Below, piece after piece: positions 1-10,455 of a stretch of 64,000 nt of DNA. A model generated the notes under the pieces. The model had not been told where the DNA came from and did not search any database. It saw only the letters and a list, made by a program, of their open reading frames with translations. Origin of the DNA: Voacanga thouarsii. Its lineage: Eukaryota > Streptophyta > Magnoliopsida > Gentianales > Apocynaceae. Numbering within the stretch: the first letter of the stretch is position 1; every line of letters starts with the position of its first letter. The position numbers and the translations under genes are program-made. The stretch is taken from the NCBI GenBank assembly GCA_026120185.1, contig JANUWF010002425.1:1674001-1738000 (forward strand), given 5' to 3'.

Positions 1-543
1 ATAGGTTTAGGAAGTGCCTAAACACGTTGGTGTAAGGTTATTGGCCGAGTAGAAGTAGGAAGCTATTAAAATTTCACAAATTACTAAAAACCGCGTGCAA
101 AAATCAAAATCCTGTCTTTTCCTTAGAGCACAGTCAGCGCTGCCTTGGCTACTAGAGCCAGCACCAGTTGTGTTATGTTCCTTTCGTTGTTCGCCAATTT
201 TTTTTCTTGATTTTCACGCACTGTTGTCCAGAATGTAGCCGGCACCACCTTGGCTACTGGAGTCGGTGCCTGTTCAGTTCTATTTTGATAATTTTTTATC
301 GCCTCGAAGTTCGTGTCATCAGCACATGGCCGGCGCTAGTTCCTCTCTCCTGTCCGACACTGTCTGGGTTCTGTTTTGCGATGTTTTTGCTTCGTTTTAC
401 CCCAAAAATCTAAAATAATGAACAAAATACCTTTCCAAGGATAAAATCTCAAATGTGAAGGAATATGACTAGTTATTAAACAAAATATATCACAAAAGAG
501 CCTTAAATAACAAGGAAAAATATGACTAATTTAGGCCCTATCA
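1..543 (-). repeat. LARD-1 3' LTR (partial, cut by window start)
   Basis: Bases 1-543 repeat 4928-5471 with scattered substitutions. The repeat stops exactly at the TGATAGGGCC terminus (minus strand), where the left copy continues into a polypurine tract and the right copy into copia-1 LTR sequence. Reading frames at about 168-413 are open in both copies, but they are simply the duplicated LTR. Confidence 0.85.
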
Positions 544-583
544 ATTCCCCCACACTTAGCTCTTTGCTTGTCCTCAAGCAAAG
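544..583 (-). promoter_or_regulatory. LARD-1 polypurine tract with adjacent hairpin
   Basis: On the minus strand TAAGTGTGGGGGAAT directly precedes the 3' LTR, the place where a plus-strand DNA primer (PPT) is expected. Immediately upstream, 562-583 is a perfect stem with arms CTTTGCTTG and CAAGCAAAG and loop TCCT. The equivalent place in LARD-2 (21112-21125) keeps a shorter GCTT/AAGC stem. Confidence 0.75.
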
Positions 584-3217
584 TATCAAAAACAAGTAGG
601 AAAAACACAAGGTTTGATAAATTACTTAATCAATTTCAGAATAATATCTTCAGTGCGTCATTCATTCAATAACATAAAACACATGCTACTAAATCTTTCA
701 CAATAAATGCAAGACTTGTGTAAGTGAATAATGACTTAGTAGAACCAACTCAATACTTAACAATATTCTCAAATCGTTGGAAAGAATTTAGTTCAAAAAG
801 AATATGCATTCCATAAGCTTACTCTTTATACACTCTCTCTACTAATCCGAGACATATCATGATTCTACTTAGAACAAGTAGGACTTTTAAGCTTGTAATG
901 TAAGGCTAGAGGCTTGTAATGTAGCTTGTCAAATGAAGGATATAGGAAAATCAAATATCAAAGAAGTTGAGAGTTCATAAGAAATGGATAAACAAAATGT
1001 ATCAATAATTTCCAAACTCTTCTTGCTCTCCTATTCCAAAAATCAATCTAAACCCATAACCTTGTTTAGCAATTACAATTTAGTTCAAACAAATCTTGCA
1101 TTTTCTCTCTTTTCCTTTTCTTTTTCTCATCTTTTCACTTCCTTCATCAGCTCTTCTCTATTTTTCACAAGATCACTCATATTTTCAACAATGGTGTCCA
1201 GGATTTGATATGAACTCAACTTTTATAGCTCAATCACCATTCCTCTGGTGCTCGTTCTTTTCTTTCGCTTTCAATTTTCTCTTCTTCTTTCGTCTTTCAC
1301 TACTACTGTTCTTTTTTTTCTCATTTTTTTTCTCTTTCCATCTTTCTCTAGTAGCTTTTGGTTTTCTTTTCTTGTTTTCATTCTTTCTTCTCTCTTTCTT
1401 CTCTTTCTTTTTCTCTAGATCTCATTTTCTAGTTCAACACAACTATTGATGCATGATTGAAAGTAACAAGTTATGATCTTTCTCCAAGTATTCTCCCTAT
1501 TCATTCTCCTTCATATACTTTTATCCATCAAGAGTTTAAAGATTTGGAAGAATTATTCAAACTCTCAGAAACAAGCAATGGACAAAGTATGATAACGGGT
1601 TTTAAGAAAGAAATTCACCAATGTAGGCTTAAAATAGGCACTAGGGATAATATAAAAATAGGTAGGCTTGAAAAGCTCAAACTATCCAAAGAATGCCTAT
1701 TACCGTCATCCCTAAGTTAAATCATTAATGTCTTTCTTATTTCGCTTCGAGAGGTATTCAAGTGGATTTTAGAATACTCCATGAATTTTAGTAGAAAAAC
1801 AGGTTTACGAACAATATAAAGCATTTGATCAAGAACTACTTCGTTCAAGTGCATGCCAAAAAGTTATGTATAAGCCATAAATGATCTAGAACATATGCTC
1901 TATAATGCATCATAAAGACATGCATTAAAGATACAGCTTGAAATCTCAAAGACAATCAGAAAAAATTTTGAAAATTTTTGCTCTCAAAAGGTTCAAAGAA
2001 GAATGAAGCATAAAAGCGTAGAAGTATAGAAGAATTATCATTCTAACCACTCCCCCACACTTAAACTAGACATTGTCCTCAATGGAAAAACAAATAGAAC
2101 AAGAAAATATTGCCATGGGACCAAATTATAAAGGGGAATAGATGAGAAAGAAAATACTTCCATTCCAAAGTAGCTCCAAAAGTTTCACTCTTCTAAATCT
2201 TTAAATTTTCAGAACTTTTAAACTAAATTTTTTCTAAAGTAGCTCACTACTAAGAAAACACCAAGATAATTGATAACAACTTGGTCAAAGAATATCACCA
2301 AACCACTCTCCCATACTTAAATTAGACCATGCCCTCATTGGCAAAGAATTCACACATTAAAGCATCTCCAAAGGGACCAAAACTAATAGAGGGGTAGAAA
2401 GGTTAAGCAATACTTCTCAAGTGCAATAAAGTTCCAATAAATATTAAACCATGGAATAGAGAGAAGGGTTTGTCCAAAAAGTCTTTATTCCTACCTGAAG
2501 AACAAAACATAAATAAAAGCATAAAGAAAATAAAGGAAAAATAAAACAGACCTAAATAAAAGAAAGCAAACTAAAAATCCTAAGAAAGCAAATAACGGCA
2601 TGACTCACTCCCCCACACTTAAGATGGAAAATATTTTCCTTTTTTGGAGAGGAAAAAAAAACACTTAACAAAATTGAACACAAACCAAATACACAAACTC
2701 TTTCTATTCATCATGCTACCTCATGAAACATTTGTAAAAGAAATTAAAGTTCAAAAATAGAAGATAGGCATGATGAATGTAGAAGGAAGAGAGGTTTTTG
2801 AAAAATAGAAGGTTTATAAAAATAATTTTTTTTTCTCATTAAAGCAAAACACATAAACCTCTTTCACTAATATTCCTCTAGACACATAAATATTTTTGTT
2901 AATATATAAGTGCACATAGTTTCTAAAGAATGCATCAAACTTGAAATCACCTTTTAACCCATCAAAAGATATGTTATAATTGAAATTCCCTTTAAAACTT
3001 AGAAATTGAGTTCTTAATGATGGGATCTAGAAATCCTTACTTTTCGACACATCTACAAAAACTAAGTTACCTCCCACTGAATAGGGTGAAGGGTAGAAAT
3101 TACCACAATTCTCCAAGGACTTTTTATGATATAGTGTTGAAAGATCCAACTCCTTGGGGCATGATAAATTGAACACATCATCATTTGGACCCTTGTTTTC
3201 CAAGAATTGAGAGGAGC
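584..3217 (-). other. LARD-1 non-coding interior with pyrimidine tract and PPT-like repeats
   Basis: No long coding frame is supported. A strongly pyrimidine-rich stretch lies at about 1096-1432 on the plus strand; LARD-2 has a similar one at about 21460-21820. The motif (C)TCCCCCACACTTAA, the complement of the PPT, recurs near 2047, 2305 (TCCCATACTTAA) and 2606. The copies at 2047 and 2305 are followed by variants of GTCCTCAATGG. These may be internal priming sites or relics of tandem rearrangement. Confidence 0.6.
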
Positions 3218-3580
3218 CTAAAAAAAGTCATCTGATAAAGAGAGATTAGAATTATTAGCACGTAAAGTAGAATTGAATACCTCATTTTCCACATTGGACA
3301 ATTGGTCCTCATATCCTCTCTCATTTCCTTGGAGATTCTCTTGTTCAAGCATATGGGCCTTTATGGCATCCTCAACCAACTTGGCTAGTTGTGTTCTTTG
3401 ATAGCTCAATCGTTAGAATACTTCTTTATGCCCCTTAATGGAGGAATTTGAATTGGTGACAAAAGAATGCATTGAGGCTTCAAGTGACGTCTCACAAAAA
3501 GCATTAAGCCGAGATTACAACTTTGCCAATTTCTCATCATTGTAGCTCCTTTAATCTTGTGCCCAAAAGTAGTTGTCCAT
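3218..3580 (-). pseudogene. LARD-family 5' ORF remnant (gag position)
   Basis: From ATG 3580 the frame reads about 120 codons to a stop at 3218. Three internal stops lie early (after WAQD, after KLAKL and after EVF). It starts about 320 bases after the primer-binding site, where a retroelement gag would begin. The product is charged and helix-like, with a block QRTQLAKLVEDAIKAHMLEQ. LARD-2 has the same protein at 23070-23477, colinear without insertions or deletions. I do not recognise the family, and no zinc knuckle, protease or polymerase motif is visible. Two of the three stops match CAA codons in LARD-2, so they are probably C-to-T changes. Confidence 0.55.
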
Positions 3581-3900
3581 GATGATGTCGATCTCGCGCT
3601 CAAAGAAAAATAAAAATCAAATAAAACAACCAATAAAGAAAAGAAAAAACAAAAGGTAAAAACAAATAATATAAAAATAAAGAAAAGAAAAACACACTCA
3701 TTCCCAACTAGTTACATACAAAAGTTAGTGGTATTTACAGCACAACATGAAGTATGTTAGTCCATTAAGTCACACAATGTTACAAACAACAAGATATAAC
3801 ACCGATTTACACAAAGGACATATATACATATTTACATATTTACCTATTTACGTATTCACATGGTTAAATCAACAAAATCCAAGCTTTCATACTATTGTTC
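3581..3900 (-). other. LARD-1 leader between primer site and ORF
   Basis: AT-rich, with short A-rich runs (3600-3690). No coding or structural feature is seen apart from its position between the primer-binding site and the ORF start. Confidence 0.5.
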
Positions 3901-3918
3901 CCGGCAACGGCGCCAAAA
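3901..3918 (-). other. Primer-binding site, tRNA-Asp type (LARD-1)
   Basis: The minus strand reads TTGGCGCCGTTGCCGG directly after the LTR end. This complements the 3' end of plant tRNA-Asp (known from Athila/Tat elements) and fixes the element orientation. Confidence 0.85.
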
Positions 3919-3921
3919 ATT

Positions 3922-5471
3922 TGATGTGTTCTTTATTGGGGTATAAAAATCGAATAAAAATAAGAACATTCCCAATGAAGTTTAAATTAAAACGTTAACC
4001 CTAAATTACACATATGAGCAAGCGTACTCATTATTAATATAGCATAGGGTTCAAACGAGTGTCGATCCTCCAGGAACAAGTATACATTAATCACTTTTCT
4101 TTCATTGTTTAACCGACTCAACAAAGTGAAAACGAAATAAAATAAAACAAAAGAAAATAAAATTAAAAGTATATACATGTCAAGGATGGAGAAATATGTA
4201 ACTCAAACCATTATTTAGATAATCGTGATCTTAAAATACCTAATTATCATCATAACTAATTATTCTCTTGATATCATGAAGGATTAAGGTAGATTCACTT
4301 CTTTGGTCAAACCATAAAATCACTATCCTCTAGATAAATTAGAATCACTTGGTCTCGTCTCAACTAATTTATCCAAAAGATGCATTAAACACAATGCTTC
4401 ATTAAATTCCCTTGGTGTCGGCAAATTTAAAACATGAAATTAGCCAATGAACCCTTATTCTCGGAAGACATCAATTAACCTTTAATTACTAGTTCTTAGC
4501 AATCAACCCCACTGGTCCAGTAAGTTAATAGCTAATAGAATATGGAATTAATAAATTGAACCTACCATCAACCCCTTTGGTCCAGTAAGTTAATGCAAAG
4601 AGACAACCAACTAATCTCGTAGTAAGCACAAATAATTAAATACTAAAAAAAATAATCAATCAATCAAAAGATCAAATAATTCTAAAAATCATGAATATCT
4701 AAACAATGTCAAATTACAATAAAACAATTAACACATCATTGTCCAAGAAAAAGAAAACAAAGTAAAAAAAATCACTCATAGACAAGCCTCCATCTTTTTT
4801 TCCTTGAAGACCTTCTTGTACAACCCTCCTTGAATTGAAGAATTCATCATTTGATTTGAGTGATTTTCTATGATGATCAATGAATCCTCCTCATTCTTCT
4901 TCCTTGCTCCTGTGTTTTTCTTCTATTTATAGGCTTAGGAAGTGCCTAAACTCGTTGGTGTAAGGTTCTTGGCCGAGTAGAAGTAGAAATATACTAAAAT
5001 TCCACAAATTATCAAAAACTGCGTGCAAAAATCAAAATCCTGTCTTTTCCTCAGAGCACAGCCAGTGCCGCCTTGGTTACTGGAGTCGGTGCCGGTTGTG
5101 CTCTATTCTTTTCGTTGTTGGCCGATTTTTTTTCTTGATTTTCATGCACTGTTGTCCAAAATGCAGCTGGCACCGCCTTGGCTACTCGAGCCAGCACCGG
5201 TTCGGTTCTGTTTCGATAATTTTTTATCATCTCGAAGTTCGTGTCATCAGCACATGGCCGGCGCCGGTTCCTCTCTCCTGTCCGGAGTTGCCTGGGTTTT
5301 GTTTTGTGATATTTTTGCTTCGTTTTACCCTAAAAATTTGAAATAATGAACAAAATACCTTTCCAAGGGTAAAATCTTAAATATGAAGGAATATGACTGG
5401 TTATTGAACAAAATGTATAACAAAAGAGTCTCAAATAACTAGGCAAAATATAACTAATTTAGGCCCTATCA
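3922..5471 (-). repeat. LARD-1 5' LTR (complete, about 1550 bp)
   Basis: It starts TGATAGGGCC at 5471 and ends ACATCA at 3922 on the minus strand. It shares blocks with the LARD-2 LTR (23722-25059) and the solo LTR at 27102-29002, for example the ATGAAGGATT...ACTTC block near 4274. Those three therefore belong to one family. Near 5060-5200 it carries GGTGCCGG/GGCACCGCC repeats of the kind discussed under the GGCGCC finding. Confidence 0.85.
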
Positions 5472-5507
5472 CTTAACATTACTTGTATGATAAGTACTCA
5501 TGGTCTA
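5472..5507 (-). repeat. copia-1 3' LTR fragment between two insertions
   Basis: Thirty-six bases lie between LARD-1 and a gypsy-1 solo LTR. They match 53917-53950 of the copia-1 5' LTR (ACTTGTATGATAAGTACTCA against ACTTGTATAATAAGTACCTA). The last five, GTCTA, are the target duplication of the solo LTR. Confidence 0.85.
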
Positions 5508-7713
5508 TATAACACCCCACTACCTAGGCCCGCCAGGGCCGGGGATGTCACCCCGTCCAAAGGACAAAGGGTCTTTTTAATTAGGTCACACAAATAGAAT
5601 AGCGAAATAAAAATAATACTTTAACTAAAAAAATCATTACATCCCTAGAATAATCCAAGAATAAATCCAAGAATACCATTAACAAATCCATAATAAAAAT
5701 TTATCCATTCTCATCTTCCCAAAGCGTTACACAAAATAAATTATCAGAAAATTTTCCAAAGCAGGCAATATCTAGCTACTCACCCCACAGTAGGATCGAC
5801 CTGAAATCATGGTAAAATGGTGGTGAGATAGAAATCTCAGTAAGTCCGTGTGTGCTTTAAGTGTCGAGTGAAAACACTTCGTGAATGCAAAGTATAAAAT
5901 CTTTATAAGAGAAGTATTGGAAAGCAATAAACATTAGTTAAAATCAATAGTGGGGTTTTGGCTTTTCCAACCATACATAATCAATAAAATGAACCACTCA
6001 AAAGAAATGATCATGGGTTACCACACGTTGGGCCCCATAACTGGTCAGAATACTGACACTTTGTGCAGACTGACAAAAAAAGGTAGGTGATCGGCCTACT
6101 GGGCAAGAAACTCCTCATTCTCTATGCCCAAACAACAATCAGGTGTCCATTCCAGCAAAACACAGTCACTTGACTGAAAAATAAACTGCTAGCTCGGACT
6201 GGCACGACCTTCTGGACTGACATCTTATCCGGGAAGGACTCACCCCTCAGAGGTGCCCACCTACTTAGAGACTTACCATAACCCTTCAAAGACTAGTTCT
6301 AGCAGTCCACCCTTATTGAGTACTCAACGACGTTTCCCACTTGGGAGAAAATGAACAAAATACCATTCCACATGAAAATGGTAATTAAGGGTTTCCAAAG
6401 TCTTTGTCAAAATCAGTTTTGGAAAGAGTTTTGAGATTGAGTAAATCTGCTTATTAATTTTCAAATAATTTGTTTGTCTAAAATAGGAAAGAAGTTATTC
6501 CTCAATTGCCCTTGCAGGACTGAGTGTCCATGCACTTTACATTTGGCTTGCCATAATAAACATTTTACATCAATAAGGTTTTATGCAAGAGCTTACCTGA
6601 TCCTTAGCTCGAGATAAAATAAAGACCTTCAACCGCTGACCCAACCCCGCTTGGGGGTACATATAAACCACAATTAATCTCAAGCTAAGATCCACTTTCA
6701 CAAATAAATTAGCTCACTCACTACTACCATGATCCTAGTGTCCTAAGCTTGACGGCCAAATAATAAATAAAAAGGTTCATAAGTTAAATCTAATTTGATA
6801 TTTAAAATAATTAGTGTTTTGGGAAATAGGTACTAATAAGTTGAAGGTTTAAATCTAGCTAAGGAAAATTTAGAGTTTATTTGATGAAAAGTCCTAGGTG
6901 GTATTAGGTAAAATAATGATTTATTAATAATTTAATTGTTAAAAAATAATTGATAACTAAAATTAGTTGAAAATAAATTTTAATGAGTCTTGCTTGAAAA
7001 ATAAATAAATTTTAATAGGTTTTGGCTAAAAGATAATGATTAAATTTTAATAATAAATATTTTACTTGTTATGATTATTTTCATAAAAGGCTTTAGTTGA
7101 TTTCATCATTTTATATAATATCTATATATTTTATTTCTTGAATAAAAGCTACCATTTATTTGACTAAAATATCCTTATAATAATTCAAATCTACTTCCTA
7201 GGGTTTTTTCGAATTTTCTAGCGACATCATAATATTAAATATTTTATTAATGAAATAAAAATTAGCTTAGGGACAACTAGATCATGATCATATACAACCC
7301 TTCAATTCATCAAATCATCCAAATCATGAATATAAGCATAGATCTAAATTTATCAAGACATGACCTAACTTCCACTAGCATAAATATAATCATGGCTTCA
7401 ATAATTCAACATGAATACAAATCCTATTCACCAAAGGTGACATAATCTCTAGCATACTTGATCACAAATACTACCTACGACATGGAGACATGCATTAAAC
7501 CCTAAAAACACAATACAATCAACCAAGATAACCACCTCATGCATAAATCCCGTCTTCATCATATATACACCTTTGTTCATGCTTTAATCTTAACTCATCA
7601 CAACAATACATGCTCAAGTCCTCTTCATAATCCATCTTCTACTAATATCATCCTAGAGACATGAATCTAGAATTTAAAAAGAGGGTTGAAAAGCTTACTT
7701 GATTTGTGAATAC

Positions 7714-7804
7714 CTTTAAGGAGTTTCGAATGGATCTCAACTCCTAGATGCCTAAATTCGTCCAAGGAAAATGGAGAAAGCATGGCCATTGGAGAAGAAG
7801 CCAT
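7714..7804 (-). other. Short ORF ending at splice-donor-like site, conserved in gypsy-1 LTRs
   Basis: ATG at 7804 opens a frame beginning MASSPMAMLSPFSLDEFRHL and continuing GVEIHSKLL. AAG/GTATTC follows, then a second GTAAGC. The same start, frame and donor-like sequence recur in the LTRs at 43850 (plus strand) and 51578 (minus strand), with mostly conservative differences. A GA/CT repeat and TTGGCC lie just upstream in each. It could be the first exon of the element's spliced transcript or a captured host exon. I know no protein family for it. Confidence 0.45.
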
Positions 7805-9473
7805 TTGGCCAAGAGAGAGAGAGAGAGAGAGAGAGAGACCATTAGCATATTTATTCATATATATATTCATTAGAGATTAAGATTAGAGAAGATGAAGTTG
7901 TTAGAACAAACCTACCTTGAAGATGTTCTTGATCTTATACAAAAATTCTAGTTTTTTTTTATCCAAAAGAGCAAGTTGGATTTTGGAGTTTGATGTTAAA
8001 AACGGTATGGATGGACTCACAGCAGTGAGTAGAAGAATTCTAGAGTTTTTAGAAGAATTTTGAAGTGATTTGGAGGGGTATTAAGCAACAGGAAGGAGTA
8101 GGTGTTCTTGGCGTGCTATGTGTTCTTGAAGGTTGAAGAGAATTGAGAGGTTTTGATTTGCAGCTGTCGAAATTCTGGAGGATTATGGCTGGCCGAATTG
8201 TTTGTAGGGTTTTGGTAGATGATTTTCTGGTTTGGAAGGGAATAGGAAAGGCTAGTTGTTGAAATCCTAAAAGAATATCTTAAGGAATCAAATTTGAAAA
8301 CTAAATATAGCAAGAATATCTTTGATCATTGGAGAGCTTTTGGGAAGCTGCTATGGCCAACTGATGTGCAGTGTTTCTGCTGGATGAAAGTTGGTTGAAG
8401 AGGGGTAATGGTGGCCGAAAAGAGGGAGTGAAATGGTGAAGAATAAGCCTGGTTGTTTGAGGAACATTTTATGGAAGGTTGCTAAATTAATGTTGCTAGA
8501 ATTTTGGTATCTAATCAAAGCATGATTACAGTAATTTTTTTGGAAATCTTTTAGGGCAGCCATGATTGGATTTTTGTGCAGAAGCTTGGGGAGGAAAATG
8601 GAGTTCAGCTCATGGTTGTCTAAGGATGGTTTGTGTAGAGGAAAGGTGGAGTTTCGGCTAGGGCTGAATTAGGAAACATGCTAGAAAAAAAATTCTACAC
8701 AGGATTTTCGCAAGGGCTAGAATTTTCCTGGGCAGTTTTAGCTGCCATGTTCCAGTCGATTTGCAGAGGATTTGAAGGCCATTGCAGAGGTCTTTCAAGG
8801 CTGGTTTCCAGCTTTCCTTATGGAGGAAAAACGTGGCTAAGATGCTGAGCAAAAACTAAAAGAAAACAGCTTGGTTTTGGACCTCCAAAACTGCGATTTG
8901 CCCAGGGATTTTTCTGGTTTTGCACAGCCTTTGTGCAGTCCAAAAATGGCCAGAAAAATTCAGGTTTCAAGCTGATCCAAAAGGACATTTTCTGGCAGCA
9001 TTTGAAAGGGAATAATGGCTAAGAATTTCGACACCTTGAAGGCACAAGAAGCTGGAAAAATTTCAGATTATTACATGAAGGAAAATGAACCTAACTTGAG
9101 TGAAGTTTTGAAGGTTCACTAGGGGAATTAATTCCCTTGGAACCTTCCCCATCTCTTCCACATTTTCGGTCCATAAGATATCTTTCACTAAGACATTTTG
9201 AACCTTCAAGGCCATAGCACTTTAGTGAAATTTTTGGAATGAAATTGGCTAGAACAAATTTGTCCAATCTAACGAATTGAGAATTAGGAAAAATTAAAGA
9301 TCAAGAAGGAATGAATTCCCTTAGGAATTTTTGTAGGGCACAAGAATAGGGTTAGGATACTCCTATCATGTCTCCCCTAGGACAACACCTCTACTCTACT
9401 CTAAAGCACTTAAGGCCAAAAATATCACTTCCCAAGCAAAAATAAAATATAATCAAGCTAAAGCACCAATGAT

Positions 9474-9532
9474 GGAATTTGAACCCAAGACCTAAAGAAT
9501 TAATTCCAAAGCTCTAACCACTACACCACAAC
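9474..9532 (-). repeat. tRNA-like segment (Pol III A box and B box) in gypsy-1 solo LTR
   Basis: The minus strand shows TGGTGTAGTGGTTAGAGC (9511-9528), which fits a tRNA A box. TGGGTTCAAATTCC (9474-9487) follows about 23 bases later and fits a B box. This spacing and order are typical of tRNA-derived SINE heads. The acceptor stem does not pair convincingly, so it is not a functional tRNA. Copies at 42160-42225 and 53265-53325 occupy the same place in the other two LTRs. Confidence 0.6.
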
Positions 9533-9691
9533 AACTCTTGTTTTTATTTTCTCTCTAAAATATTTTTCCCAATTAATCCTCAAGCTATCTCTTTATTTTC
9601 ACCTCAAGCAAAAATTATCATTTTGCCATTCTTACTCAATAAACATACCCAACCCCCTTACTTTAAGGTTGGTTCTGACTGGGGTTTCACA

Positions 9692-9857
9692 GTCTATACC
9701 TTATTGTGAAGAACGACCCAACACATAGACCATTACTTGTCACATTTGGACCTTAAATGTGCTATAATATAAGAAACAAACCAAATTGAATGAATAAATA
9801 TTTTGTTGCAATATATTTACACAGAATACATAGTCTTCAAGGGTATAGTTTCCAACA
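9692..9857 (-). repeat. copia-1 3' LTR, terminal part
   Basis: On the minus strand it starts TGTTGGAAACTATACCC at 9857. It matches 53942-54079 of the 5' LTR, including TATACCTTA.TGTGAAGAA and TTAAATGT. The first five bases (9692-9696) are the duplicated target of the adjacent solo LTR. Confidence 0.85.
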
Positions 9858-9993
9858 ATCTCCCACTTGCACTACAAAGTCTAAGAAAGTCCATAAGTGC
9901 CTACCCCTATGACATCTAAGTGTCTGCAAAATACCTTTTCTGTAAAAGGCTTGGTAAATGGATCTACTAGATTATTGACAGAGGAAATCTGAT
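9858..9993 (-). pseudogene. copia-1 pol, C-terminal end of RNase H, plus PPT
   Basis: From 9993 the minus strand encodes NNLVDPFTKPFTEK and HLDVIGVGTYGLS, then stops at 9881-9883. This is the standard C-terminus of copia ribonuclease H (the DP.TK motif), and it matches copia-3 at 59095-59190. The remaining RNase H lies at 25060 onward, displaced by the LARD-2 insertion. The purine tract CAAGTGGGAGAT lies directly before the 3' LTR and is the expected PPT. Confidence 0.85.
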
Positions 9994-10455
9994 TGATGCG
10001 TATTTTTTAGTGTAGAAAATATTACTAACAAATCACACAATCAATCAAGCTTTAATTAAAATGCCAACCACTTAAGCCACACATACGGACAACCATACCC
10101 ATTGTATAGTATAAGAAATAGCAAGTATCGAATCCAAAGAACTTAGGCTCCCACCTTACCTTACCCAAATCTTTATTGTTTAGTCAATAAAATAATAAGA
10201 GACTAAAAAAAAAAAGATAAAAATAGATATAACTTAAGGATGCAATTTTAGGTAACTAGACAATTATATTAAAAACACAAGATTGAATCAATTAGTATTC
10301 ATCACAATCAATTGTTGTCTTAGCATCACGAAGGATTTAATATAGACCCACTTCGTTGGCAATCCATGGAATAACAATCTTCTAGTTAAGTTAGTGAACA
10401 TATTCTGTCTTGACTAACTTATCTAAAAGATGCATTAAAACCTCATATAAACCCC
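9994..10455 (-). repeat. LARD-2 3' LTR, distal part
   Basis: Matches the first part of 23722-25059 (for example TTTTTTAGTGTAGAAAATAT and ATCACAATCAATTGTTGTCT) up to the copia-2 junction at 10455/10456. A TTTAATTAAA-containing block of about 25 bases near 10050 is absent from the 5' copy. Confidence 0.85.

Larger units (their letters stand above)
1..5471 (-). mobile_element. LARD-1, large non-autonomous LTR retrotransposon (left end outside window)
   Basis: Read on the minus strand, this element has a 5' LTR (3922-5471), a primer-binding site (3901-3918), a 3.4-kb interior without reverse transcriptase or integrase, a polypurine tract (544-559) and the start of a 3' LTR (1-543). Both LTRs begin TGATAGGGCC, and the complete one ends ACATCA, giving the usual TG...CA. 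The two copies differ at roughly one base in ten by eye, which implies an old insertion. The right flank CTTAA (5472-5476) should be the target duplication; its partner is outside the window. The element sits in the 3' LTR of copia-1, because flanking bases 5472-5507 match 53917-53950 in the copia-1 5' LTR. The tRNA-Asp-type primer site and GTGTGGGGGA-type tract recall Ty3/gypsy Tat/Athila relatives (inference). Confidence 0.85.
5508..9691 (-). mobile_element. Gypsy-1 solo LTR (about 4.2 kb) with TSD GTCTA
   Basis: On the minus strand it starts TGTGAAACCCCAGTC at 9691 and ends GGGGTGTTATA at 5508. The end is TACA in the copy at 49201, so one base has mutated. It is flanked by GTCTA at 5503-5507 and 9692-9696, and the empty site is preserved at 53940-53946. 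No primer site or gag-pol follows, so unequal recombination between LTRs probably removed the interior. The same LTR occurs at 41914-46026 and 49201-53573. It contains a (GA)n run (about 7805-7837), a short ORF (7714-7804), a tRNA-like segment (9474-9532) and an inverted repeat GGCCC-GCCA-GGGCC near its end (about 5528-5541). Confidence 0.9.

Noticed and set aside
168..413. 81-codon frame open in both LARD-1 LTR copies (also 5096-5341)
   Set aside because: The LTRs are duplicates by nature, so a shared frame is expected. It has no start context or domain and is not shared with the other LARD LTRs.
1096..1449. 117-codon Phe/Leu/Ser-rich frame resembling a membrane protein
   Set aside because: It is a translation of a pyrimidine tract; hydrophobicity follows from TTT/CTT/TCT codons.
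9474..9532. Functional tRNA gene
   Set aside because: A and B boxes are present, but no acceptor stem or convincing anticodon arm was found, and the copy at 53265 has a weakened B box.
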